This document shows, one piece after another, positions 1 to 6,807 of a stretch of DNA of 6,832 bases. The notes below the pieces were generated by a model. That model searched no databases, was not told where the DNA came from, and saw only the letters and a program-made list of their open reading frames with translations. A program made the translations under genes and the position numbers. Source of the stretch: Pseudomonadota bacterium (GTDB taxonomy: Bacteria > Pseudomonadota > Gammaproteobacteria > Xanthomonadales > Xanthomonadaceae). Location of the stretch: positions 1 to 6,832 of the forward strand of contig JAEZCF010000091.1 of NCBI GenBank assembly GCA_023430045.1, in the 5' to 3' direction. Every line of letters begins with the position of its first letter. Positions within the stretch are counted from its first letter, which is position 1.

Positions 1-43
1 GGGGGGGGGGGGGCGCCGGCCGGCCGCCCGCCCCGCCCCCCCC
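1..43. other. Low-complexity G/C homopolymer edge
   Basis: Thirteen consecutive G are followed by a run built only of G and C that ends in an 8-C block (36-43). Bases 1-13 could pair with the C-rich block 31-43 with one mismatch, around a core with the self-complementary GCCGGCCGGC (15-24). No reading frame is supported here. It lies just downstream of the receptor stop codon, where a terminator might sit, but no T-tract follows the potential hairpin in the receptor's direction. A contig end, a poly-G sequencing artefact or a collapsed GC-rich hairpin are all more likely than a conserved element. Confidence 0.6.
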
Positions 44-55
44 AGGACCCGGGTG

Positions 56-2968
56 TCAGTAGCGGTAGGTCAGCGCCAGCCTTGCGGTGCGGCCGGGCGC
101 GGGCATTACTCCCAGTGCCAGCGGGTCCAGGTAATAGCGGTCGGTCAGGTTGTCCACGTTGAAGTCCACGGCGAACTGTTCGCTGGCCTTCCAGCTGGCG
201 AACACATCGACGAGGGTCGATGGGCGGTACAGCTGCTGGATCGCCGAAAGGCCGACATTCCACTCCTTGTCCAGCCGGCTGATCGGACCGGCGTTGTGGA
301 TCACGCGCGTGCCGACGGTCAGGCGCTTGTCGAACAGGCGCGCGCCCAGCGTGGTGTTGACGGTGTAGCGCGGCGGGTTCTGGGTATTGCTGTACGACCC
401 TTCGAAACCACCGTCCACGCAGTCCGGCGTGTTCTGCAGTTCGACGATGCGGCGGGCGATGCCGTAGGCGCGGCGTTCGGCGGCGATGTCCGGGGCGCAG
501 GTCTTGGCTTCGATGTAGTAGTGGGCGGACAGATCGGCGAACAGCGGGCCACTGTCATAGCTGGACTGCAGTTCCAGGCCGGACACCTTGAAGCGGTCGA
601 CGTTGCGGATGAGTCCGGCCGACAGCGTGCGGTAGTCGCGGGTGATCAGATCGTCGATGCGGGTGTTGAAGTAGGCCAGCTTGAGCGCGGCCTCGTCGCC
701 TTCGGTGAACAGGCCACGGACCACGGTGCTCGCGCCCACTTCCCAGGTGCCGGCACGTTCGGGCTTGAGCTCGGCGGTCGGCCGCGCGGCGGTGAACAGC
801 CCCAGCGTGGTCTCGAACAGGCTCGGCAGCTTCACACCCTCGGCGTACTTGATGTAGAGCATCGTGTCTTCGTTGAAGCGGTAGGCCACGCTGGCGGTGG
901 GCATGAAGGCATCGTCGCGGCGACGGATCGGCTGCGACCAGGTCCAGCTCGTGGGGACCACCAGGTCCTCGGCGTCGTCGGCGGAATGGAAGTTCCAGCC
1001 GGTGATGTCGGCTACCGTGCCCTTCTCATACGGCGATGCCAGCAGCGAGGCCTCGGTGAACTGGCCGTCGGCGTCCGGATACCAGTTCAGCATGGCGATG
1101 CGATCGGCACGCCAGGCGGGCAGGCTGGGATCTCCGTTGAGCAGCTCGGTGTAGCGGTACTGACCGATCACGCCCTCGCTGGCCACGGTGGCCAGGCGGT
1201 TGCGGTCGTGCACGCTGACGCGGTTATAGCGGCCGCCCACCAGCACTTCCCAATGCTCGTCGGGCTGCCATTTCAGCGATGCCACGGCGCTGGATTCCCT
1301 GCGCGAGGCGTTGCGCAGGAAGCGGTTGTTGACCAGGTCATCGTGCATGATCGGCGAATGCGGGCCGGGGCCCACATCCTCCTCGCTCCAGGACAGCCCG
1401 TAGTTCACGGTGAACAGCCCGGCGGTGGTGGCGAAGTGGCTGGTATTGCCCACATCCACGCCCACCCGCTCCTGGCTCAGTTCGTTGCGGTAGGCATCCT
1501 TGTAGCCGGGATCCTCGTTGAAGGTCGGGCCGTCATACCACTCGGTGCGGCGGTCGAAATACCACGGGGTGATGCCGGTGAGGCCGTTGTACATCAGGCT
1601 GTCGGCCCGGGTGTACCAGAGATTGGCCTTCACATCGAACAGTTCGTTGTCCGGATTGAAGCGGTAGCGCAGGTTCCAGGTGTCCATGTCGACATGTCCG
1701 GGGTCCCACTGCGGTACGCGGTCGCGGTCGACGCGGATGATCTGCGAGGCCATGATCTCGCCGGCCGTGCCTTCGTAGCGGCGGTAGCCCGCTTCCACGG
1801 TCTGGTCTTCATCGATGCGCCAGGTGCCCTTGAGCAGGAACGATTCCGAGCGCGAGGAGGTGTTGAACACTTCCGTGTCCCGGGGATTCAACGCAGCCAG
1901 GGTGCGCCGCGTCTGCGGGAAGTCGTCGTAGCCGTGCTTGCCGGAGAAGTAGTTGCCGTTCTCGCGCCAGGCGTAGGCGGCCACGAGATCGAAGCGGTCC
2001 CAGTGGCGGGCAGCGGCCACGTTGAAGAACTGGCTGCCGAGGGCGCTGCGGTCGGTGCGTGGCGCAGCACTGTAGGCCGGCACGTTGTTGGAACTGCCGC
2101 TGGCCACGCCGGTGCGCACGCGCAGGCCGCTGTCGCGTCCTTCGCGCAGCACGTCGTCGATCTTCAGCGTTTCCATTTCCACCACGCCGCCGATGCCGCC
2201 CGACGCGTTGACGCCCAGCGTCGGCCCCTTGCTGATGGTGATGCTGGAGATCAGGTCCGGGTCCAGATAGTTGCGCTGCGACTGGCCTGCGTAGCCGCGG
2301 TAGGTGTCCATGGTCGATTGTCCGCCATCGATGATCACCGGCACGCGGCTCTGGCCCTGGATGCCACGGATGTTCACATCCAGTGCATTGGCTACGCGGG
2401 GGTCGCCAGCGGTGACGCCCGCGACGCCTTTCACTACGTCGGCGGTGGAGGTGCCACGGAACCGTTCGATGGTATCGCGTGCGATGTAGGCGCTGGAGCC
2501 GGCCGTGCGATACACATCCAGTGCCGGCGACGGGTCGTTGCCGCCCTCGCCGGCGTTGCCGGCCACGCTCAGCGCATCGGTGACGATCACGCCGCCCGTG
2601 CTGCTGGGCGCACGCTCCAGGCTGACGGCACCGGTACCCACGCGGCGTGCCACCAGGCCGCTGCCCTGCAGCAGCCGCAGCAGGGCAGCGTGGGCATCCA
2701 GTTCGCCGCTGACTGTGCTGGACTGCACGCCTGCGGCCAGGGCCGCCGGGTAGGCCACCTGCACGCCGGACTGGCGCATGTAGCTGCGCAGTGCAGCGGC
2801 CAGCGGCTGGGCGGGAATGTCGAAGCGTGCGGTGGCGGGGCGGGCCGCGGCAGCGTCGGCCTGCGCCAGCGCCGGCAGCGCCGCCGGGACGAACAGGCCC
2901 GCGGCGAACAGCGCCAGGCAAAGACGGGAGGGGCGGGGGGAGGTGCCCGCGCGGAGAGCGTTGCGCAT
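56..2968 (-). CDS. TonB-dependent outer-membrane receptor (transducer) with STN domain, HasR/hemin-like
   Basis: This is a 970-residue outer-membrane active transporter for an iron source, powered by TonB/ExbBD and able to signal to a FecR-type regulator. Residues 1-37 form a signal peptide: basic start, hydrophobic LCLALFAAGLFVPAAL, and a likely cut after ALAQA. Residues 48-117 (FDIPAQPLAAAL through GAVSLE) are an STN domain, the mark of receptors that control a FecI-type sigma factor. VIVTDAL near 127-133 may be the TonB box. The plug spans about 150-272 and contains IRGIQGQSRVPVIIDG, then DPDLISSITISKGP, then GGIGGVVEMETL. The rest is a 22-strand-type barrel ending in the aromatic LTYRY. 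The start is the ATG that opens the signal peptide, with AGG seven bases upstream. The frame stays open far upstream, but that part is antisense or out of frame to fecR and lacks domain features. Plug and C-terminal motifs recall HasR/hemin receptors. The ligand is inferred only; ferric siderophore is the alternative. Confidence 0.93.
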   Translation of the reverse strand: MRNALRAGTSPRPSRLCLALFAAGLFVPAALPALAQADAAAARPATARFDIPAQPLAAALRSYMRQSGVQVAYPAALAAGVQSSTVSGELDAHAALLRLLQGSGLVARRVGTGAVSLERAPSSTGGVIVTDALSVAGNAGEGGNDPSPALDVYRTAGSSAYIARDTIERFRGTSTADVVKGVAGVTAGDPRVANALDVNIRGIQGQSRVPVIIDGGQSTMDTYRGYAGQSQRNYLDPDLISSITISKGPTLGVNASGGIGGVVEMETLKIDDVLREGRDSGLRVRTGVASGSSNNVPAYSAAPRTDRSALGSQFFNVAAARHWDRFDLVAAYAWRENGNYFSGKHGYDDFPQTRRTLAALNPRDTEVFNTSSRSESFLLKGTWRIDEDQTVEAGYRRYEGTAGEIMASQIIRVDRDRVPQWDPGHVDMDTWNLRYRFNPDNELFDVKANLWYTRADSLMYNGLTGITPWYFDRRTEWYDGPTFNEDPGYKDAYRNELSQERVGVDVGNTSHFATTAGLFTVNYGLSWSEEDVGPGPHSPIMHDDLVNNRFLRNASRRESSAVASLKWQPDEHWEVLVGGRYNRVSVHDRNRLATVASEGVIGQYRYTELLNGDPSLPAWRADRIAMLNWYPDADGQFTEASLLASPYEKGTVADITGWNFHSADDAEDLVVPTSWTWSQPIRRRDDAFMPTASVAYRFNEDTMLYIKYAEGVKLPSLFETTLGLFTAARPTAELKPERAGTWEVGASTVVRGLFTEGDEAALKLAYFNTRIDDLITRDYRTLSAGLIRNVDRFKVSGLELQSSYDSGPLFADLSAHYYIEAKTCAPDIAAERRAYGIARRIVELQNTPDCVDGGFEGSYSNTQNPPRYTVNTTLGARLFDKRLTVGTRVIHNAGPISRLDKEWNVGLSAIQQLYRPSTLVDVFASWKASEQFAVDFNVDNLTDRYYLDPLALGVMPAPGRTARLALTYRY

Positions 2969-3027
2969 GGAAAAACCTGTGGATTGTCGAGGCCGCGGAT
3001 GCGGAGAAGCCGCACCTGTGCAGTGCG

Positions 3028-3044
3028 GGCACGCTGAACGTGCC
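3028..3044 (-). other. Hairpin in the leader between FecR gene and receptor gene
   Basis: On the minus strand GGCACG-TTCAG-CGTGCC forms a perfect 6-bp stem with a 5-base loop. It lies between the FecR-type gene and the receptor gene, about 60 bases before the receptor start. No T-tract follows, so it is not a standard intrinsic terminator. It could be an mRNA processing or stability element that sets receptor expression apart from the regulators. The structure is seen directly; the role is a guess. Confidence 0.35.
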
Positions 3045-3070
3045 TGGCGGCGGCGGGGACGTTCTGCAAT

Positions 3071-3095
3071 GAAGACGAACCGGCGGCCGCGTTCC
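3071..3095 (-). promoter_or_regulatory. Candidate FecI-type ECF promoter for the receptor gene
   Basis: Read on the minus strand, GGAACG is followed after exactly 17 bases by TC. This resembles the form described for E. coli FecI (GGAAAT, 17 bases, TC) and the general ECF -35 core GGAAC. It lies 29 bases beyond the FecR-gene stop codon and would place transcription start roughly 95 bases before the receptor ATG. The location is what autoregulation by the upstream sigma factor predicts. The motif is short and could occur by chance, so it is a candidate only. Confidence 0.4.
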
Positions 3096-3123
3096 CCAAG
3101 GTCGATCGACGAGCGCGTGGCGC

Positions 3124-4110
3124 TCACTGCGCGCGGGGCGTGGCCGGACGCACGATGGCGATGCCCAGCGGCAGGCGGGTGATCTGCAGGCCGGCGGTAT
3201 CGGCCAGCGCATCCAGTGCCTGCTCCGGGCGGTCCACGCGCAGTGCGGCGTTGACCGCAGGCAGCGAGGACAGTTCGCCACGCACGAAGGTCGGGCCCTG
3301 GCGATACCGGGCGATGCGCTGCACGGCGGTGCTTACGCTGCTTGCCTCCAGCAGCAGTTCGCCCTGGCGCCAGCTGGCGATGCGGTCCGGCGCGATATCG
3401 TCGAGGCGTTTCACCGCCCTGCCGCCGCCATAGCGCGCGCGCTGCCCGGCATCGAGATAGGTCCAGCGGCCCCCCTCGCGTGCGGTCACCCGCACCCGTC
3501 CCTGCTCGACCATCGCCTCGACGCCATCGTCGCGCCGTGCGACCGCGAAGGCGGTGGAGATGTCTTCGACCACCCCGCCTCCGGCGCCGACCTGGAAGGG
3601 CCGCCGTGGGTCGGCACTGACGTCGAACCAGGCCTGGCCGCGCAGCAGTTCGACGCGCCGGGCCTGCGCGTCGTAGTGCACCGCGATCGCGCTGTGGGCG
3701 TCGAGTACCGCCCGGCTGCCATCGGGCAGGGCCACCTCGGCGAGGCCCGCACCGCTGCGATGATCGGCCTGCAACCGCAGGCGGGCTTCCGGCACGACCT
3801 GCGCGAGCGCAAGCACGGCAACGCTGGCCCAGGCCAGGCGTTGCCAGCGCGTGCGTCGGCGGCGCGGTGCCGGCACCGGCACCGGCGTCGCACTGCTGGC
3901 CGGGCGTGGGCCCAGGCTCCGCCACAGCTGGCGTTCGTATTCGAACACGCGGCGGTGGCCCGGCATTGCCAGCCACTGTTCGAAGGCCTGCAACTGCACG
4001 CGGTCCATCGCCCCGGAGGCCAGCGCGGTGATCCAGGCCTGGGCCTGCCCGGCGAGGGCATCGGCGTCGGAAGCGGCTGCGCTGGCAGGGGAAGGGGGCT
4101 GCGGGCTCAT
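3124..4110 (-). CDS. FecR-type transmembrane sigma-factor regulator
   Basis: This is a 328-residue inner-membrane regulator that relays the receptor signal to the ECF sigma factor encoded just upstream. It can act as an anti-sigma factor, an activator, or both. Residues 15-66 form the cytoplasmic sigma-binding domain (DUF4880 type), with AQAWITALASG, FEQWLAMPGHRRVFEYE and LWRSL. A proline-rich and arginine-rich linker precedes a single membrane helix at about 91-106 (RLAWASVAVLALAQVV). The periplasmic FecR domain spans about 115-230: VALPDGSRAVLDAHSAIAV, VELLRGQAWFDV, then RPFQVGAGGGVVEDISTAFAV. The C-terminal STN-like or DUF4974 part (about 250-322) is expected to contact the receptor STN domain. 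Length and domain order are normal for the family. The start is the first ATG before the N-terminal domain. No Shine-Dalgarno is visible, and the gene begins 104 bases after the sigma-gene stop. The frame extends further upstream only into sequence antisense or out of frame to the sigma gene. Confidence 0.93.
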   Translation of the reverse strand: MSPQPPSPASAAASDADALAGQAQAWITALASGAMDRVQLQAFEQWLAMPGHRRVFEYERQLWRSLGPRPASSATPVPVPAPRRRRTRWQRLAWASVAVLALAQVVPEARLRLQADHRSGAGLAEVALPDGSRAVLDAHSAIAVHYDAQARRVELLRGQAWFDVSADPRRPFQVGAGGGVVEDISTAFAVARRDDGVEAMVEQGRVRVTAREGGRWTYLDAGQRARYGGGRAVKRLDDIAPDRIASWRQGELLLEASSVSTAVQRIARYRQGPTFVRGELSSLPAVNAALRVDRPEQALDALADTAGLQITRLPLGIAIVRPATPRAQ

Positions 4111-4214
4111 GGCTGGCGATGGAAAGGCGTTGGCGTGGATGGGCGGGATGGGCAGTGTGCTGCAGTCATGCAGTAGACGCGTGGTGTGGCCGCGTACCCA
4201 AGGACGATCGGGAT

Positions 4215-4715
4215 TCAGCGGCCACGGCGCGCCCACGACAGGCGACGCAGTGCGCTGCGGATATGGTTTTCCACGGTGGTCACCGATACCTGATGGCGGC
4301 GGGCGACCTCGGCCTGGGTCAGGCCCTGCAGCCGGTTGAGCTGGAACATGTCGCGGGTCGGCTCGGGCAGGTGGCTGGCCGCGTCCAGCACACGCTGCAG
4401 CTCGTCCTGGGCCATCACCTGTTCCTCGGTGGACAGCACTTCGTCGGGGCCCCACAGGTAGTGCTCGGCAAGCAGCCGGTTGCGGCGGGTGTGCTCGCGA
4501 CCGTGGTCGGTGGCCAGGTTGGCGACCAGCCGGTACAGGTAGGCACGCGGGTTGTCGATCCGCTGCGCGCTGTCCACTCCGCGTGCCTTGAACCAGACCG
4601 ACTGGATCACATCCTCGGCGCCGCTGTCGTGGCCGAGGATGGAGCGCGCCAGGCGCAGCAGCGCTGGACGTTCGCGGATCAGCAGGTCGGTGAGGTGGGA
4701 GGCATTGGACGGCAT
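4215..4715 (-). CDS. ECF RNA polymerase sigma factor, FecI type
   Basis: This small cytoplasmic sigma factor directs RNA polymerase to iron-uptake promoters under control of the neighbouring FecR-type protein. With the start chosen it has 166 residues, close to FecI-like proteins. Region 2 covers about 9-73 (LLIRERPALLRLARSIL, GAEDVIQSVWFKA, NPRAYLYRLVANLATDH). Region 4 covers about 116-159 (LPEPTRDMFQLNRLQGLT), with the helix-turn-helix TQAEVARRHQVSVTTVENHI at 133-152. There is no periplasmic or membrane segment. The start is uncertain: ATG 4715 gives the family-typical N-terminus, ATG 4760 would add 15 residues, and GTG 4787 would add 24. None has a clear Shine-Dalgarno. The upstream options overlap or abut an AT-rich promoter-like block holding a Fur-box-like dyad, which favours a downstream start. 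It is first of three genes on this strand and is probably iron-repressed. Confidence 0.93.
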   Translation of the reverse strand: MPSNASHLTDLLIRERPALLRLARSILGHDSGAEDVIQSVWFKARGVDSAQRIDNPRAYLYRLVANLATDHGREHTRRNRLLAEHYLWGPDEVLSTEEQVMAQDELQRVLDAASHLPEPTRDMFQLNRLQGLTQAEVARRHQVSVTTVENHIRSALRRLSWARRGR

Positions 4716-4771
4716 GAGGCAGGTGGACAGGCGGGCACGAACGGAGCTCAGGCGCGGCATGTTACGTCGTA

Positions 4772-4790
4772 AATACGAATCAGTCACATT
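4772..4790 (-). promoter_or_regulatory. Fur-box-like operator upstream of the sigma-factor gene
   Basis: On the minus strand the 19-mer AATGTGACTGATTCGTATT is an imperfect dyad with six of nine symmetric pairs matching. It agrees at 14 of 19 positions with a classical Fur-box form, AATGAGAATGATTATCATT, as I recall it. It lies in an AT-rich patch of an otherwise GC-rich region, 56 bases before the preferred sigma start. A second perfect inverted repeat, TCGTA-AA-TACGA (4767-4778), overlaps its edge. Fur repression of fecI-like genes is well established. This particular site is inferred by eye. Confidence 0.45.
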
Positions 4791-4837
4791 TGGGTGGAGC
4801 GGGGGCCGGGCGTCGGCGATCCATACTGGCGCATGCG

Positions 4838-4862
4838 TCTCATCCGCTGAGAGATGCAGCGG
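4838..4862 (+). promoter_or_regulatory. Overlapping inverted repeats upstream of the patatin gene
   Basis: Two perfect inverted repeats share bases and could not form together. One is TCTCA-TCCGC-TGAGA (4838-4852) and the other is CCGCTG-AGAGATG-CAGCGG (4844-4862). They end just before CATAAT (4864-4869), which looks like a -10 hexamer, although no matching -35 is visible at the usual distance. They lie 36-60 bases before the patatin ATG, so they may be an operator or lie in the leader. The repeats are seen directly; function is unknown. Confidence 0.3.
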
Positions 4863-4888
4863 CCATAATCGGCCCAGCGGGCACTCCT

Positions 4889-4894
4889 GGAGGG
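4889..4894 (+). promoter_or_regulatory. Ribosome binding site of the patatin gene (GGAGGG)
   Basis: GGAGGG sits three bases before the ATG at 4898, with the GGAGG core four bases away. This fixes the start at this ATG rather than at the in-frame TTG at 4790, which would add 36 residues unlike the family. It is the only strong Shine-Dalgarno in the window; the three minus-strand genes have weak or none. Confidence 0.75.
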
Positions 4895-4897
4895 TAC

Positions 4898-6775
4898 ATG
4901 GCAGTCAAATACTGCGATCTGGTCATGAAGGGCGGCATCACCAGCGGCATCGTGTATCCCAAGGCGGTGCTCGCGCTGGCGAAGGAGTACCGCTTCAAGA
5001 GCATCGGCGGCACCTCCGCAGGCGCCATTGCCGCCGCAGTGGCTGCTGCGGCCGCGCTGGGCGACCGGCGACACCAGGCGGGCCATGCAATGGCCGGAAA
5101 CACGGGTTTCGAAGGCCTGGCCGAGGTGTCCGCCGAATTGTCGCAGCGAGGCTTCATCCACGGCCTGTTCCAGCCGGCACGGGGGGCGCGGGCGGCCTAT
5201 CGCCTGCTGGTGGTCCTGACCAGCCACGCAGGCTGGGCGCACAAGCTGGCCTGCCTGCTTGCAGCGGTGTTCACCATCGCGCCGCTGGAAGTGATGCTGT
5301 CGCTGGCGCTGCTGCTGGGCCTGGGTTTCTGGGCTGGCGGCAGCACCGGCATGCTGGCTACGCTGCTGCCATCGCTGCTGTGCGCCTATGGTGCCGGCGT
5401 GGCGGGAGCGCTGCTGCGGGTGGCGCGGGTGGCACGCGGCAATCTGCTGGGACTGTGCAATGGGCGCGGAGACAACCCCGCACGGCCTGCGCTGACCGAC
5501 TGGCTGCATGACCGCCTGCAGCAGTTGGCCGGCAAGCCGCTGGACGAGCCGCTGACGTTTGCCGATCTGCATGATGCGCCGTGCTACCCGGGCGAGCCCT
5601 CCGATCCGCGGGCGATCACGCTGCAGATGATCAGCACCTGCGTGTCGCACAACGAGCCGCGTACGTTGCCCTTTACCGACGCCTGTTTCTGGTTCCTGCG
5701 CGAGGAGTTCGAACAGCTTTTCCCGGCCACGGTGGTGGACTGGCTGGTGGGCCATGCCGAGGCCACGCATGAGGTGGAAGGACGTCGTTACCATCGCCTG
5801 TCGGCCGGGGCGCAGTTGCCCGTGATTGTGGCGACCCGCATGAGCCTGAGCTTCCCGTTGCTGATAAGCGCCGTGCCGCTTCACGAGCCTGCACGGTGGC
5901 AGCCGCGACCCCGCGCCAATGCGGCCGAGCCGGGCCGCGATGGCCGCAATGTCGCCGACAGCATGGAAGGGCTGACCCATGGCGGCCAGGGCGAGGGAAC
6001 GCTGATCGCGGATTTCCGCCCCTGCTGGTTTTCCGATGGAGGCATCAGCAGCAACTTTCCGATCCATCTGTTCGACGCGGCGCTCCCGCGCTGGCCGACC
6101 TTCGCCATCAATCTGATGTATCCCGGTCATGCAGCGACGCCTGCGGAAGATGTCGACGACAGCGAATCGCTGGAGCGCGCCGTAGTGATCGCACGCGGCA
6201 ACCGGGAGGGCTGGCAGCGCGGTTACCGCGACATCGCTTCACCGTTGGCGGCGGCTGAACTGTCCCGTTTCCTGTTCGCCGTGATATCGACCATGCAGAA
6301 CTGGCGCGACCTGCTGCAGGCGCGTGCGCCCGGCTACCGTGACCGCATCGTGCACGTGGCGCTGGATGGCGACGAAGGCGGAATGAACCTGGACATGCCG
6401 CAGGATGTGCTCAGCCGCATTGCTGAAAAGGGCACGCTGGCCGGTGAGCGCTTCTGTGCGTTCTCGTTCGAGAACCATTACTGGATACGCTGGCGCAACC
6501 TGGCCTCCGCCTACCAGCGCTACACGCTGGAGGTATCGCGCACCGATGACCCGGCGCAGCAGGTCATGGCCTATCGGGCCGCCTATGCGATGGTGGCGGA
6601 TGGGCAGCCGTCACCGCCGTCCTATCCGTTAAGCGCACAGGACAAGCGCCGTGAATCGCAGGCGCTGTATGCCGGAATGGTGGAGCAGGGGCGCACATGG
6701 GAAGACTGTGGGCCAGACCTGACCGATGGCGCGCCACGCCCGCTGCCCCAGATGAAGGTCACCCCGATCTACTGA
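4898..6775 (+). CDS. Patatin-like phospholipase with internal membrane helices
   Basis: This is a 625-residue serine hydrolase of the patatin family, expected to cleave acyl esters of phospholipids with a Ser-Asp dyad. The N-terminus begins directly with the fold: KYCDLVMKGGITSGIVYP (4-21) supplies the glycine-rich oxyanion loop, and GGTSAG (37-42) holds the nucleophile Ser40. The dyad aspartate is Asp380 in FSDGGISSNFPIHLFD (378-393). The gap of 340 residues between them is long. It contains a strongly hydrophobic stretch at 116-176 that can form two or three membrane helices, and a polar glycine-rich loop at 335-368. There is no signal peptide, so the enzyme is probably cytoplasmic and anchored to the inner membrane. 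The C-terminal 200 residues are soluble and match no domain I can name. It is divergent from the sigma gene by about 180 bases and appears monocistronic. The lipid substrate and role cannot be read from the sequence. Confidence 0.92.
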   Translation: MAVKYCDLVMKGGITSGIVYPKAVLALAKEYRFKSIGGTSAGAIAAAVAAAAALGDRRHQAGHAMAGNTGFEGLAEVSAELSQRGFIHGLFQPARGARAAYRLLVVLTSHAGWAHKLACLLAAVFTIAPLEVMLSLALLLGLGFWAGGSTGMLATLLPSLLCAYGAGVAGALLRVARVARGNLLGLCNGRGDNPARPALTDWLHDRLQQLAGKPLDEPLTFADLHDAPCYPGEPSDPRAITLQMISTCVSHNEPRTLPFTDACFWFLREEFEQLFPATVVDWLVGHAEATHEVEGRRYHRLSAGAQLPVIVATRMSLSFPLLISAVPLHEPARWQPRPRANAAEPGRDGRNVADSMEGLTHGGQGEGTLIADFRPCWFSDGGISSNFPIHLFDAALPRWPTFAINLMYPGHAATPAEDVDDSESLERAVVIARGNREGWQRGYRDIASPLAAAELSRFLFAVISTMQNWRDLLQARAPGYRDRIVHVALDGDEGGMNLDMPQDVLSRIAEKGTLAGERFCAFSFENHYWIRWRNLASAYQRYTLEVSRTDDPAQQVMAYRAAYAMVADGQPSPPSYPLSAQDKRRESQALYAGMVEQGRTWEDCGPDLTDGAPRPLPQMKVTPIY

Positions 6776-6782
6776 TCGTCAC

Positions 6783-6807
6783 GTAGAGCCGGGCTCAGCC
6801 CGGCTGC
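6783..6807 (+). repeat. GTAG-type REP element (SMAG-like)
   Basis: GTAG is followed by a perfect hairpin, AGCCGGGC-TCA-GCCCGGCT (6787-6805), then GC. A GTAG head and a GC-rich imperfect or perfect palindrome define the SMAG elements of Stenotrophomonas maltophilia, which are scattered in intergenic DNA and often paired. The copy starts 7 bases after the patatin stop codon. A partner copy might lie beyond the window. It could protect or terminate the patatin mRNA, although no T-tract follows. Confidence 0.7.

Noticed and set aside
53..3037. A 994-codon open frame on the plus strand, antisense to the receptor gene
   Set aside because: It is the mirror frame of a GC-rich gene. The translation is dominated by Ala, Gly, Val, His and Gln without any domain, while the minus-strand frame has clear signal, STN, plug and barrel features.
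3028..3044. Intrinsic terminator between the FecR and receptor genes
   Set aside because: The hairpin is perfect but has no following T-tract on the minus strand, so it is kept only as a structure of unknown role.
1809..3281. A 490-codon minus-strand frame overlapping the receptor in another phase
   Set aside because: The translation is Arg/Pro/Ala-rich shadow sequence without domains, and it overlaps the signal peptide and plug of the receptor in a different frame.
2969..3976. Upstream in-frame extension of the receptor frame (336 residues)
   Set aside because: It lies out of frame with the FecR-type gene, is Arg/Gly/Pro-rich, and would bury the signal peptide inside the protein.
4160..4173. 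Small inverted repeat CTGCA-GTCA-TGCAG as an operator or terminator
   Set aside because: A 5-bp stem with no T-tract and no other support is expected by chance in this much sequence.
4784..6130. A 448-codon open frame on the minus strand, antisense to the patatin gene
   Set aside because: Its product is rich in Gln, His and Arg with no recognisable motif, and it covers the Ser40-coding region of a well-supported patatin gene.
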